Assembly (NCBI GenBank): GCA_016792625.1
Contig: JAEUKK010000086.1
Coordinates: 1 to 64,000 of the forward strand
From: Deltaproteobacteria bacterium
Lineage (GTDB): Bacteria; Myxococcota_A; UBA796; UBA2385
DNA length: 64,000 nt
Reading direction: 5' to 3'
The notes under the pieces were generated by a model that did no database searches, was not told the origin of the DNA, and saw only the letters and a program-made list of their open reading frames with translations. Both the position numbers and the translations under genes were made by a program. Every line of letters starts with the position of its first letter. Position 1 is the stretch's first letter. Below are positions 8,604 through 17,133 of the stretch, piece after piece.

Positions 8604-11114
8604 TCAGGGCGCCGGCGGCGCAACAACGGGAGCAGTCGGCGTACCGCGGAGGGCGTCGAGCTCGGCCTCCAGGGCGTTGACCCGCTCCTCGAGCAGCTTG
8701 AGCTCACCCAGCCAGCCGGGGGGCGGCGTCGGGCTGGGCGGCGCGCCGGCCTGCACCGCCGCCACCGCGCCCGCCGCGATGGCCCGGGCCTCGGGCTCGC
8801 GCTCCCAGCGCCGCCACGCCTCCAAGGCGGGCAGGGCGGCGCGGTGGCCGAGGGCCCCGAGCGCCCGCCCCACGCCCTGCCGGGTGCGCAGATCGTCGTC
8901 CTGGAGCATAGACGCACCGAAGCGCGCCGCCGCCGCTGCGGCCACCTCCCGCTCGGCCGGTGCGAGGCGCCGGCTCAGCGCGACGGCGGCGTGCAAGCCG
9001 TCCACCCGACCGCGCTCGGGCGCGCCTGGGTCGAGCAGCAAGGGCAGGTCCGCCGCGCTGCCGTGGGCGCCTATCAAGGCGACCGCCGCCGCGCGCAGCT
9101 CCTGCTCCTCGGTGTCCCGCAGGCGGGTCAGCCGCCGCGCGTGGGCCAGCGCCGCCGCCGGGTCGCGCTCCCCGAGCCCGCGCAAAGCCGCGGCCCGCAC
9201 GTCGGGGTTGGCGTCCTGGCGCACCATCCGGTCGAGCTCGGCCCGGGCCTCGGGGCGGTCGATCTTGCCGAGCCCGCCCGCGACGGCGATCCGCACCCGC
9301 GCCGAGCGGTCCGCCGCCGCCCCGAGCAGCGGGGTGAGGGCGCGCTGCTCTCCCAAGGCCTCGGCCGCGGCGACCCGCAGGGGCACGAGGCGGTGGCGCT
9401 CCTCTTCGTCCGCGGGGGCCAGGGCCAAAATGGCCGCCGGCACGTGCACCGCGTCGGTCTGCCCCAGGGCGACCAAGGCCCGCCGCCGCGCGAGGGGGCT
9501 GGCCGCCAGCGCCTGGCGGCCCCAAGAGGCGGGATCTTGCACCTGATCGACCGTCGCCAACAGCCCGCCATCGGGGTCGAAGGCCACATAGGCCGGCGGC
9601 GAAGCCAGGGGCAGGCGCAGCTGCAGGCGCTCGTCCTCGAGCCAGCCCTCGACCCGCGCCTCGCCGCCCTCGGCGAGCCCCACGGCGACGACCACGGGCA
9701 GGGTGAAGCGGGGCCGCTGCTCGTCGACCTGCTGGCGCACATCAACAATCAGCAGGCCACTCTCGTATTGATCGCGGACGGTGAGCGCGGGCACCGCCGC
9801 CAGATCCACCCACTGCTGGAAGAACCAGCCCAGGTCGCGCCCCGACACCTCTTCGAGAGCGACGCGCAGATCACTGGTCTCGACGAGCTGGTGCCTTTGG
9901 TCGGCCACGTAGCGCCGCACGCCCTCCCACCACAGCTCCTCGCCGAGCAGCTGGCGGAGCATGTGCAGGACCTGGGGCCCCTTTCCATAGACCGAGCCGG
10001 AGTCAGGCTCCCCCTCGGCGTGAAAAAACCGGCCTGCGAGCGCCGGCCCGGCGGCCGCGCTGCGCTGCCAGGCGTCCACCCGGGCGGCGTAGGCGTGGGG
10101 GCCGTGGGCATGGCCCTCCCACTCCGCCTCCATGAAGCTCGCAAACCCTTCGTTTAACCAGAGCTCTCGAAAAGTCCGACAGGTCAACAGGTCGCCGAAC
10201 CACTGGTGGGCCAGCTCGTGGGCCACGACCCGCTCGGTGCGCTGCCGATGACCGACCCGATCGTCGACCAGCTGCCCCGCGTCATTGATGGTGGCGCCGG
10301 TGTTCTCCATGCCGCCGTAGGGGAAGCGCTGGGCATAGACCTGCAGGTAGTCCCCCCAGGGCCAAGGCTCCCCGGTCCGCACCTCAAAGAACGCCTTCAT
10401 GGCGGGCAAGGGCTGCAGCACCCGCGCCACGGCCTCGGGATCGGTGCGCGGCGGCACCCAGAGCTTGAGGCGCGGGTCGGCCGGGTGCACGACCTCCTCG
10501 TAGGTCCCGGCGGCGACCATCACGAGATAATTCACCAAGTCAGGGCCGCTGTTGGTATGGGCGATCCATCCATCCGGCGCCTTTACCTTGCCTTCGTACG
10601 CAAACCGGTCACCCGGATGATCCACATTGGGAAACCAATGCCGGTGGTCCTGCGGCTCGCCCTGGGTCCAGACCTCGGCGTGGCGGTCCGGGCTGTGGGG
10701 GCCCGGCGCGCGGAAGTGCATGCCCGTGCGCGGGCGGGCCCGCCAGCGCACCTCGACCGGCGGCGGGCGCTGGCCTGGGCTGCTCGCAGGCAGGTCGATC
10801 ACGAGGCGCTCCCCGCGCATATGCCAAGGCGCGGGATCGCCGCCGACCCGCACCTCGGCGATCTGCAGGTCGACCTGATCGAGCAGCAGCGGCCCGGGCG
10901 AGAGGCGCGCGAGGTGGTAGGTCGCGCGGCCGACCACCGCGCGCTCCGCGGGGAGCAGCTCCAGGTCGAGCTCGAGCTTGAGCAGGTCAAAGGAGCGGTC
11001 CGGCGCCACCGCGCCCCGTCGGTCCGGCTCGATGGGCGCGCCACGGGCCCCGGCGCCGATCCCGCAGCAGATCACCAGCGCGGCGACCCGCGCCCCTCGG
11101 CCCCAGTCCGGCAT
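8604..11114 (-). CDS. secreted M1-family metallo-aminopeptidase with C-terminal HEAT repeats
   Basis: 836 residues. A signal peptide (VAALVICCGIGAGARGA) is followed by the M1 N-terminal beta domain, exopeptidase motif YGGMENTGA (~266), zinc motif HELAHQWFGD (HExxH at ~299) and second zinc ligand NEGFASF (~322). All catalytic elements are intact. From ~500 to ~800 the chain changes to Ala/Arg-rich HEAT-like helical repeats. It ends with a short coiled-coil (LKLLEERVNALEAELDAL) and a Pro/Ala tail. Likely an exported aminopeptidase for peptide nutrition, plausible for a predatory or proteolytic bacterium. ATG preceded by GGAAGGGGG. Divergent from the gene at 11223. Confidence 0.93.
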   Translation of the reverse strand: MPDWGRGARVAALVICCGIGAGARGAPIEPDRRGAVAPDRSFDLLKLELDLELLPAERAVVGRATYHLARLSPGPLLLDQVDLQIAEVRVGGDPAPWHMRGERLVIDLPASSPGQRPPPVEVRWRARPRTGMHFRAPGPHSPDRHAEVWTQGEPQDHRHWFPNVDHPGDRFAYEGKVKAPDGWIAHTNSGPDLVNYLVMVAAGTYEEVVHPADPRLKLWVPPRTDPEAVARVLQPLPAMKAFFEVRTGEPWPWGDYLQVYAQRFPYGGMENTGATINDAGQLVDDRVGHRQRTERVVAHELAHQWFGDLLTCRTFRELWLNEGFASFMEAEWEGHAHGPHAYAARVDAWQRSAAAGPALAGRFFHAEGEPDSGSVYGKGPQVLHMLRQLLGEELWWEGVRRYVADQRHQLVETSDLRVALEEVSGRDLGWFFQQWVDLAAVPALTVRDQYESGLLIVDVRQQVDEQRPRFTLPVVVAVGLAEGGEARVEGWLEDERLQLRLPLASPPAYVAFDPDGGLLATVDQVQDPASWGRQALAASPLARRRALVALGQTDAVHVPAAILALAPADEEERHRLVPLRVAAAEALGEQRALTPLLGAAADRSARVRIAVAGGLGKIDRPEARAELDRMVRQDANPDVRAAALRGLGERDPAAALAHARRLTRLRDTEEQELRAAAVALIGAHGSAADLPLLLDPGAPERGRVDGLHAAVALSRRLAPAEREVAAAAAARFGASMLQDDDLRTRQGVGRALGALGHRAALPALEAWRRWEREPEARAIAAGAVAAVQAGAPPSPTPPPGWLGELKLLEERVNALEAELDALRGTPTAPVVAPPAP

Positions 11115-11222
11115 CGAGCCCCCTTCCCGTCCGCGCCCAGGGAGCGCCGCGCTGCGCGGGCGCCTGGGGCCGGCCCGCCCTTGGTACCACCAACGGACCG
11201 CGCCGCCGCCCCCCGAGGCCCC

Positions 11223-12344
11223 ATGTCCGCGCCGACCCCCAGCCCTCCCGCCGCGCTCAGCCGTGGCCTGAGCCTGATCCTGCTCGACCCGGCGCTCTCC
11301 GTCGCGGCCGCACAGGCCCCGGGCGGCGCGCCCTTGCCCACCGGCGCGCCGATCTCCGCCTGGCTGCCCGGGTGGCGGCCGGTCCCCGGCTCCCAGCGGG
11401 TCGGGGCCCTCGACGTGGACGCGCTCGCCCTGGCTGACGGGGGCTGGGCGCTCGCGGCGCGTCCCCGCGGGCGCCCCGCGGGCCTCGCAGCAGCAGTGGC
11501 CGATCCGCTGATCGGCGTGGTGCTTCATGAGCTGAACAACGCGCTGACGGTCATCTTCGGCCAGGCCGAGCTCGGCGCCCGCGACGCGCCCCCGGCCCAA
11601 GAGCGCGCCTTGGGCAAGGTGCGCGCGGCGGCTGATCGCCTGCGCGAGCTGGCCGCGGCGGTGGTCCGGCTGCGCAGCCCCGCGGGCCACCGACCCGGAT
11701 CTGCCGCGCTGGCCGCCGATCTGCTCGCCCTGCTCGGCCCCCACCGGCAATTCGAGCCGGCGCTCGAGCCGGCCCAGCTCGACGGGCTGGAGCCGCTGGA
11801 GGTCGCGGCGATCGGCGCCGCCCTGCGGACCTTGCCGCCGACCGGCTGGCGGGTGGAGGGCGCCGCCTCCCATACGGGCGGCCTGCGCCTGACCCGCGCG
11901 ACACCGGGGGCGACGACGGCCGATCCGCCCGCGCTCGAGGCCCTCGCGGGGGCGATCCAGGCCCGCGGCGGGGCGTGGGGCGCCGCCCCCGGGGGCTGGC
12001 AGCTGCGGCTGCGCGCCCCCAGCGCAAGGCCGACCCTCCTCCTCTGGGTGCAGGAGCCGGATCTGGCCGACCTGCTGCGCGAGGCGCTGGCCGACCTCGA
12101 GATCGCCGAGGTGCACAGTATAAACGAGCTCGAGGCGCTGGTCGGCGCCCCGCACGCGACCCTCCTGGTCGACGCCGCGGTCCTTCGGCGCGGGCTGTCC
12201 GCGGCCTGGCCGGCGCTGCTCCTCCAGCGCCCGCAGCTCCGGCTGCTCGTGCTGCACGCCAACCTCGCCGAGCTGCCCCCCGGCGCGACCGCGCTGTCGG
12301 GCCCGCTGGACCTCGCCGCCCTCCGGTCCGCGCTGGGCGCCTGA
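11223..12344 (+). CDS. degenerate histidine-kinase-like protein with C-terminal receiver-like region
   Basis: 373 residues. HELNNALTVIFGQAELG (His at ~102) resembles the H-box of HisKA kinases of the 'HELNN' type. The following helix pair with paired Arg/Ala-rich heptads fits a dimerisation domain. The expected HATPase N, G1 and G2 boxes are not recognisable. The last ~110 residues (TLLLWVQEPDLADLLREALAD...) look like a receiver fold with the phospho-acceptor region reduced to TLLVDAAVL. It may be a signalling scaffold or phosphotransfer protein rather than a full kinase. Divergent from the M1 peptidase (108 bp) and convergent with the next gene. Confidence 0.6.
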   Translation: MSAPTPSPPAALSRGLSLILLDPALSVAAAQAPGGAPLPTGAPISAWLPGWRPVPGSQRVGALDVDALALADGGWALAARPRGRPAGLAAAVADPLIGVVLHELNNALTVIFGQAELGARDAPPAQERALGKVRAAADRLRELAAAVVRLRSPAGHRPGSAALAADLLALLGPHRQFEPALEPAQLDGLEPLEVAAIGAALRTLPPTGWRVEGAASHTGGLRLTRATPGATTADPPALEALAGAIQARGGAWGAAPGGWQLRLRAPSARPTLLLWVQEPDLADLLREALADLEIAEVHSINELEALVGAPHATLLVDAAVLRRGLSAAWPALLLQRPQLRLLVLHANLAELPPGATALSGPLDLAALRSALGA

Positions 12345-12369
12345 ACCTCTCCGGCCCGCGCCCCGCAGC

Positions 12370-13305
12370 TCAGGGCGCGACTGGCCGCAGCGCCGCGTCC
12401 AGCCGGGCCGCCGCCCCCGGCCCCTCGGGGGTCGCCCAGCAGCGGACCGCTGCGCCCTCTCGGGCCCGCCGCAGCAGCCACATCCCGCCCGGCCCCTCCA
12501 CCACACCGGCGCGCGGCAGCAGCAGGGGAGCCGGCGCCCGCCCCGCGCGCAGGGGCTCCCCGTCGAGCTCAAAGCGGAGGGTCAACACGACCGGATCGGC
12601 CCGCTCCACGCCAATCAGCTCTGCACCGACTGGGGCCGGCGGCAGCTGTGCCGCGCCCGGGGTCACGCCAGCTTGGTCGAGCTCGGCGGTGAGCGCCGCG
12701 GGGGCGCCGCTGCGCAGCGGGCCCCCCGGCCCGGCGCAGGGGTCCACTGGCAGGGGGCCCTCCAGCCGCGCCGCCAGCCCGAGCCCGAGCGTGAGGGGCA
12801 CAAGGAGGAGGAGGGCCCGCAGCTCCACCCCCGGGGCGGCCGGCCGGGGCGCGGGCAGGGGCAGAGCCGGAGGGGTCGAGCCGAGCAGCCGGGGGCTGAG
12901 GGCGGGCTCGACTGGCCCGCGGGGGAGCGGCACGCCCAAGGCATCGGCCACCACGCTCATCTCGTGCCCGGTCAACAAGGAGATCGCGCGGACCACCCGC
13001 CCGAGGCCCGCGGGCCCCTCGGCGGCCCCGCGCGCGCGCAGCCAAGCGCAGAGGGCCGCGCCGGCGGAGAGCTCCGCGCCGAGCCGCGGGCTGACCGCCC
13101 GGAGCACCGACCGCCGCTCCCGGTGGAGGGCCACAAAGAGGGGGATCGCGCCCTGCTCCTCCCCGGACCAGGCGCACAACGCCCGCCAGAGCAGCGCGCG
13201 CTGGGCCCACCACAGCGCGTCGATGGCCGCTTCGTCGCCCGCGGCGGCGGCCCGCAGCGCCCGGGCCTCGTCCAGATCAGCGATCAGCGCGAACTCCTCG
13301 GCCAT
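12370..13305 (-). CDS. single-pass membrane protein with sigma-70/ECF-like N-terminus
   Basis: 311 residues. The N-terminus (RALRAAAAGDEAAIDALWWA) resembles region 2 of ECF sigma factors. Residues ~95-125 (AISLLTGHEMSVVADALGVP) resemble the region 4 helix-turn-helix. One transmembrane helix follows (LRALLLLVPLTLGLGLAARL, ~160-178), then a ~130-residue extracytoplasmic domain. Conserved DNA-contacting residues are not obvious, so the sigma part may be degenerate. Starts 6 bp after the stop of the substrate-binding protein gene, so it is probably co-transcribed with the ABC importer. No named family recognised; the sigma resemblance is by eye. Confidence 0.5.
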   Translation of the reverse strand: MAEEFALIADLDEARALRAAAAGDEAAIDALWWAQRALLWRALCAWSGEEQGAIPLFVALHRERRSVLRAVSPRLGAELSAGAALCAWLRARGAAEGPAGLGRVVRAISLLTGHEMSVVADALGVPLPRGPVEPALSPRLLGSTPPALPLPAPRPAAPGVELRALLLLVPLTLGLGLAARLEGPLPVDPCAGPGGPLRSGAPAALTAELDQAGVTPGAAQLPPAPVGAELIGVERADPVVLTLRFELDGEPLRAGRAPAPLLLPRAGVVEGPGGMWLLRRAREGAAVRCWATPEGPGAAARLDAALRPVAP

Positions 13306-13311
13306 GACCGC

Positions 13312-14298
13312 TCACCGCGCCGGCTCCGGCGCGCGCCAGGCGCCCGCGGCCGTGCTGCCCGCCGGGAGCAGCCCCAGCTCGACCAGGGCCTGGGCCACCG
13401 CCTCCCACCGCTCGGCCCGCATGGCCCCGAGGCCGTCGGCCCCGCGCAGGAAGGGCGCTTGGCGCTCGGTCACGCAGCGGATGAGCTGATCATTGAGCTG
13501 GTCGTTCTTCTTGAGGATCTCGGCGTTAGCCCGGGCCGGATCGGCGAGGTAGGCCTCCCATGCTTTTTGGGTGGCGGCGACGAAGCGGGCCGTCCAGGGC
13601 GGCGGCGGATCGGCGACGGCGACCACCGTGCCGTAGGGGTTCCAGCCCTGGGCGCCGGGCTGCAGGAAGCGGACCTTGGCGCCCTTGGCCTCGGCGACGC
13701 AGGGCTCGCTGGTGATGTAGGCCTGCTGCATCGCGCCGGGGTCGGCGAGGAAGGGGCCGACGCTGCCGCCGTAGGGCACCGCTTTGACCTTGCCCTCCCA
13801 GGCGAGGCGCTTCCACAAGAAGCTGTGGAAGGGCCCGCCCACCTCGATCGCGATCTCCGCGCCGGCCGGCACGTCGCCGAGCTGCTGGATGGGACCCTCT
13901 GCGTGCACCATCAGGCCCTGGGGGGTGTCCTGAAAGGCGGCCCACACGCCGACCGCACCGGCACCTTTGGCGCGCTTGAGCAGCAGGTCGTCGGCGGCGG
14001 TGATCGCGAGCTCGGCCCGACCGGCCGACAGCAGCTCGAGCGTGGGCGCGCCGGGGCCGCCGGGGATGATCTGCACATCGAAGCCCGCGGCCGCGTAATG
14101 ACCGCCCAGGACGCCCTCGTAGAAGCCGCCAAACTCGGGCTCAGGCACCCAGTTGAGCGCGAGGCGCACCGGCTGCAGGGCGGCCCCCGCCGTCGGCGCA
14201 CCGGGAGCGCCAGGCCCCTCCGCGGGCGCAGGCGCGGAGCCCCCGCAGCCCACGAGCGCCGCCAACAGGGCGAAACAGGCGGCCTCTCGATACAACAT
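13312..14298 (-). CDS. ABC importer substrate-binding lipoprotein, NMT1/THI5-SsuA type
   Basis: 328 residues. Lipoprotein signal with lipobox LVGC after MLYREAACFALLAA. The mature part begins VRLALNWVPEPEFGGFYEG, the hallmark of THI5/NMT1-like periplasmic proteins (pyrimidine precursor, nitrate, sulfonate or taurine uptake). PGGPGAPTLELLSAGRAELAI is the usual ligand-side block. Last of the importer genes: ATPase, permease, then this gene on the minus strand. The start ATG lies inside AT-rich element B, so initiation may be affected by that element. Ligand unknown. Confidence 0.85.
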   Translation of the reverse strand: MLYREAACFALLAALVGCGGSAPAPAEGPGAPGAPTAGAALQPVRLALNWVPEPEFGGFYEGVLGGHYAAAGFDVQIIPGGPGAPTLELLSAGRAELAITAADDLLLKRAKGAGAVGVWAAFQDTPQGLMVHAEGPIQQLGDVPAGAEIAIEVGGPFHSFLWKRLAWEGKVKAVPYGGSVGPFLADPGAMQQAYITSEPCVAEAKGAKVRFLQPGAQGWNPYGTVVAVADPPPPWTARFVAATQKAWEAYLADPARANAEILKKNDQLNDQLIRCVTERQAPFLRGADGLGAMRAERWEAVAQALVELGLLPAGSTAAGAWRAPEPAR

Positions 14299-14330
14299 AT
14301 TCAAACTCCACCGTAACATTGAAACATCAA
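14293..14330. repeat. AT-rich intergenic element, copy B
   Basis: Contains CAACATATTCAAAC (14293-14306), identical to copy C at 15914-15927, and ATTCAAAC-N4-CCGTAACA, identical to copy A. It spans the permease/SBP gene boundary and covers the SBP start codon. Confidence 0.65.
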
Positions 14331-15094
14331 CGGGAGGGGCCGCGCTGGCTCGGATGGTAGGACCGCAGAGCCAGGGCCTCGGCCGCCCGCACCGCGGCGT
14401 AGAGCGCGCCCGCCAGGGCCGCCGCCGCGCCCACCGCGGCGAAGGTGAGCGCCGTGTCGGCCGAGCGGGCCGAGCGCAGCACCAAGTAGCCGATGCTCGG
14501 CGGATCGCCGTTGCTGCCCACGAATTCGCCCACGATGGCGCCGATGACCGAGAGGCCGGCGGCGGTGCGCAGGCCGGCGAAGGCGGCGGGCGCGGCGGCG
14601 GGCAGGCGCAGCCAGCGCAGCTCCTGCCAGCGGCTCGCCTTGTAGAGGGCAAAGAGCTCGACCTGCTCGGGATCGACGCCCAGCAGGCCCACATGGGCGG
14701 CGGTCAGCAAGGGGAAGAAGCAGACCAGGGCCGAGGCGGCCACCGCGACCGGCGCGCCGTAGCCCAGCCAGACCACGAGCAGCGGCGCGACGGCGACCAC
14801 CGGCAGGGTCTGCAGCAGCAGGGCGTAGGGGTAGACCGCGAGCTCGAGGCTGCGGCTCCACAAGAAGCCGACGCCGAGGCCCGCGCCGATAAGGGCACCG
14901 ATGCCGAGCCCGGCGAGCGCGCAGCTCCCCGTGCGCAGGGCGGCGCCGATCAGGCGGCCTGGGTCGGCGGAGATGGCGCCCAGCACGTCCATCGGACCGG
15001 GGAGCAGCACCGGAGGGAGGGCCGCGGCGCCGGCCGACCACGCGGCCAGCGCGGCGACCAAGACCAGCAGCGGGAGGAGCAGCCGCTGGCTCAC
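14327..15094 (-). CDS. ABC importer permease (NitT/TauT/SsuC type)
   Basis: 255 residues with about six transmembrane helices, the first immediately after the start (SQRLLLPLLVLVAALAAW). The EAA-loop region, which docks the ATPase, is seen around ASRWQELRWLRLPAAAPAAFAGLR. GTG start at 15094 overlaps the ATPase stop by 4 bp (GTGA). This is the inner-membrane channel of the importer with the ATPase at 15091-15834 and the lipoprotein at 13312-14298. Confidence 0.9.
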   Translation of the reverse strand: MSQRLLLPLLVLVAALAAWSAGAAALPPVLLPGPMDVLGAISADPGRLIGAALRTGSCALAGLGIGALIGAGLGVGFLWSRSLELAVYPYALLLQTLPVVAVAPLLVVWLGYGAPVAVAASALVCFFPLLTAAHVGLLGVDPEQVELFALYKASRWQELRWLRLPAAAPAAFAGLRTAAGLSVIGAIVGEFVGSNGDPPSIGYLVLRSARSADTALTFAAVGAAAALAGALYAAVRAAEALALRSYHPSQRGPSR

Positions 15095-15834
15095 AGCGCC
15101 GCCTCGAGCCGCCGCACCTGGTCGCCGACCGCGGAGGAGAAGCGGCCCGCCGGCCCCCGCGGGCTGGCGCGCTTCACGGCGTGCCAAGCCCGCACGCTCA
15201 GGGGCGCCCCGCCGAGGACCACGACCACATCGGCCATCAGCACCGCCTCCTCGACGTCGTGGGTGACCATCACCACGGTGGTCTCGAGGCGCGACCAGAC
15301 CTCGGCGAAGGCCGCCTGCAGCCCCCGCCGCGTGATCGCGTCGAGCGCGCCGAAGGGCTCATCCAGCAGCAGCAGGGCGGGCCGGGTGACCAGCGCCCGG
15401 GCGAGGCTGACCCGCATGCGCATGCCCCCCGAGAGGGCGTGGGGGTGCAAGCCCCGCGCCGACGCGAGGCCCACGCGGTCGAGGGCCGCGTCGACGGCAG
15501 CGGGGTCGTCGATCCCCGCGAGCTGCAGTGGCAGCGCGACGTTCTCGGCCACCGTCCGCCAGGGCAAGAGGTTCGGCGCCTGAAACACAAAACCGCGGGC
15601 GCCCGGCGCCTCGGCGAGGCCGGCGAGGTCCACCGCGCCCCGATCCGGCGGGAGGAGCCCCGCCAGCAGCCGCAAGAGGGTCGACTTGCCGCAGCCGCTC
15701 GGGCCGACCAAGGCGCTGACCTGGCCCCGCGGCAGGCGTAACGAGAAGCCGTCGAGGAGCGGCGCGGGCGCGCCGGGGAAGCGCAGCCCCACATCAACGA
15801 GCTTGAGCGCGTTTTCCGATTCAGGGCCCGCCAT
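15091..15834 (-). CDS. ABC importer ATPase (NitT/TauT/SsuB type)
   Basis: 247 residues with Walker A GPSGCGKST (~40), Q-loop region VFQAPNLLPWRTV, signature LSGGMRMRVSLARAL (~138), Walker B LLLLDEPFGALD and switch His in VTHDVEEAVLMAD. The PNLLPW and DEPFGALD forms are typical of nitrate/sulfonate/taurine importers. First gene of the importer operon. ATG at 15834 follows CTGGAGGGTGG. An in-frame upstream ATG at 15906 is possible but gives a Trp/Gly-rich extension unlike the family. Confidence 0.93.
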   Translation of the reverse strand: MAGPESENALKLVDVGLRFPGAPAPLLDGFSLRLPRGQVSALVGPSGCGKSTLLRLLAGLLPPDRGAVDLAGLAEAPGARGFVFQAPNLLPWRTVAENVALPLQLAGIDDPAAVDAALDRVGLASARGLHPHALSGGMRMRVSLARALVTRPALLLLDEPFGALDAITRRGLQAAFAEVWSRLETTVVMVTHDVEEAVLMADVVVVLGGAPLSVRAWHAVKRASPRGPAGRFSSAVGDQVRRLEAAL

Positions 15835-15913
15835 CCACCCTCCAGGCCCGCCCTCTAGCCCCACACACGCCCGGGGCCACCCATCGGCGCGCGGCGCGCC
15901 CGGCATGGTTTTG

Positions 15914-15937
15914 CAACATATTCAAACATGGATGTTT
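15914..15937. repeat. AT-rich intergenic element, copy C, with palindrome
   Basis: CAACATATTCAAAC is identical to part of copy B. It runs into the perfect inverted repeat AAACATGGATGTTT (15924-15937), which abuts the stop codon of the CAP lipoprotein gene. Could bind a dimeric regulator of the importer operon beginning at 15834, or be a remnant of a duplication flanking the permease-ATPase pair. Confidence 0.6.
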
Positions 15938-17133
15938 CAGCGCAAGATGCGCTGCGGCTCCCCCTCGGGGAACTCGAGCAGCTCCCAGGTCACGAAGAGC
16001 CGTGGCTGGCGGCCCAGCGCGGGCTCGAGCGCGACCCCGATCGAGGCATGGGTGCAGGTCGGGCAGAGCAGGTTGCGCAAATGACCAGGCGAGTCCTCGA
16101 CGAGGTGCGCGGCCTCGACCGCCGAGTAGGCGGCCGCGACGTTCTCGTGGAAGCGGGCCCGGGGCAGCGCGAGGTTCGTGGCCGCCTCGGGCACCCCGCC
16201 CGCCTGGCCCGCCACCTTGTGGGCGACCCGGCCCTCGGCCGCCATCAGCGCGCTGTGCTCGCGGGCCGGCGACTCGAACAGCGGGAAGCGGCGCACCGCC
16301 GGCAGGCCACGCTCCTGGCGCAGGGCGTTGAGCCGCGCGTAGAGGGCCTCCTCGGCCTCGGTGGGGTGCGGAGCGGGCAGGCCGCCGACCATGCGGCCGG
16401 CCTCGGGCGGGGCAGCCTCGACGAAGACGCTGAACAGCAGCAGCACCTGGGCCACGCCGCGGTGATCGGCCACGACCTCGAGGCGGTGCTCGCCGGGCGC
16501 GTGGAAGCGGTCGACCCAGCGGGTGGTGCCCGAGCTGAGGTTCATCTCCTCGACCGGGCCGTCGGGCGGCGCCAAAAAGAGCCGCAGCGCGCCCACGCGG
16601 TCGGTGTCAACCCGCAGGCCCAGGGTGCCGTCGATGGGCAGGTCGCGCGGCAGCGGGTCGAGGCTCGCCCGGCCCACCCCGGCGGCCACCAGCCACAGGC
16701 ACTGGCCGTCGCCCCAGCAGCGCTGGGCGATCGCCACATCGAGCGGATCACCGTCACCGAGGTTCATCAGGTCGTCGACCAGCACCTCGGGGAAGGCGCC
16801 GGCGTTCACCAAGGTGAGCAGCCGCGCCTGCGCCGGGTAGCCGACCTGGGCCAGCACCCGGCTGGTGACCCGCGGGTCGAGGTGCACGTCGGGGCGGGCG
16901 ATGCGGCCGACGATCTCGTCGGCGGCGCGGTCCAGGCCCGCGTCGTAGCGGGCGGTGGGGAGCAGAGCGACGAGCTGCGCGTCGGGGCCGGGCGGCGGCG
17001 TGCCGGGCCGGTAGCGGACCTCGGGCGCGCGGGGCGCGGCCGCCTGGGCGAGCACCGGCTCCCCCTTGGGCAGCCCACCCCGGCAGGACAGCGCCACGAG
17101 CGCGAGCGCCAGGGCCCAGCGGGCGCCCCTCAT
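15937..17133 (-). CDS. CAP-domain (SCP/PR1-like) lipoprotein
   Basis: 398 residues. Signal peptide with lipobox ALSC (ALALVALSCRGG). Residues ~30-260 form a domain I do not recognise. The C-terminal ~135 residues are a CAP domain: LNALRQERGLPAV, a His-containing helix, HENVAAAYS (~329) and SPGHLRNLLCPTCTHASIGV. Such proteins are exported and of mostly unknown function (lipid binding or protease-like in some). Start overlaps the stop of the upstream paralog (ATGA, 17130-17133), so the two lipoproteins are coupled. Confidence 0.82.
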   Translation of the reverse strand: MRGARWALALALVALSCRGGLPKGEPVLAQAAAPRAPEVRYRPGTPPPGPDAQLVALLPTARYDAGLDRAADEIVGRIARPDVHLDPRVTSRVLAQVGYPAQARLLTLVNAGAFPEVLVDDLMNLGDGDPLDVAIAQRCWGDGQCLWLVAAGVGRASLDPLPRDLPIDGTLGLRVDTDRVGALRLFLAPPDGPVEEMNLSSGTTRWVDRFHAPGEHRLEVVADHRGVAQVLLLFSVFVEAAPPEAGRMVGGLPAPHPTEAEEALYARLNALRQERGLPAVRRFPLFESPAREHSALMAAEGRVAHKVAGQAGGVPEAATNLALPRARFHENVAAAYSAVEAAHLVEDSPGHLRNLLCPTCTHASIGVALEPALGRQPRLFVTWELLEFPEGEPQRILR

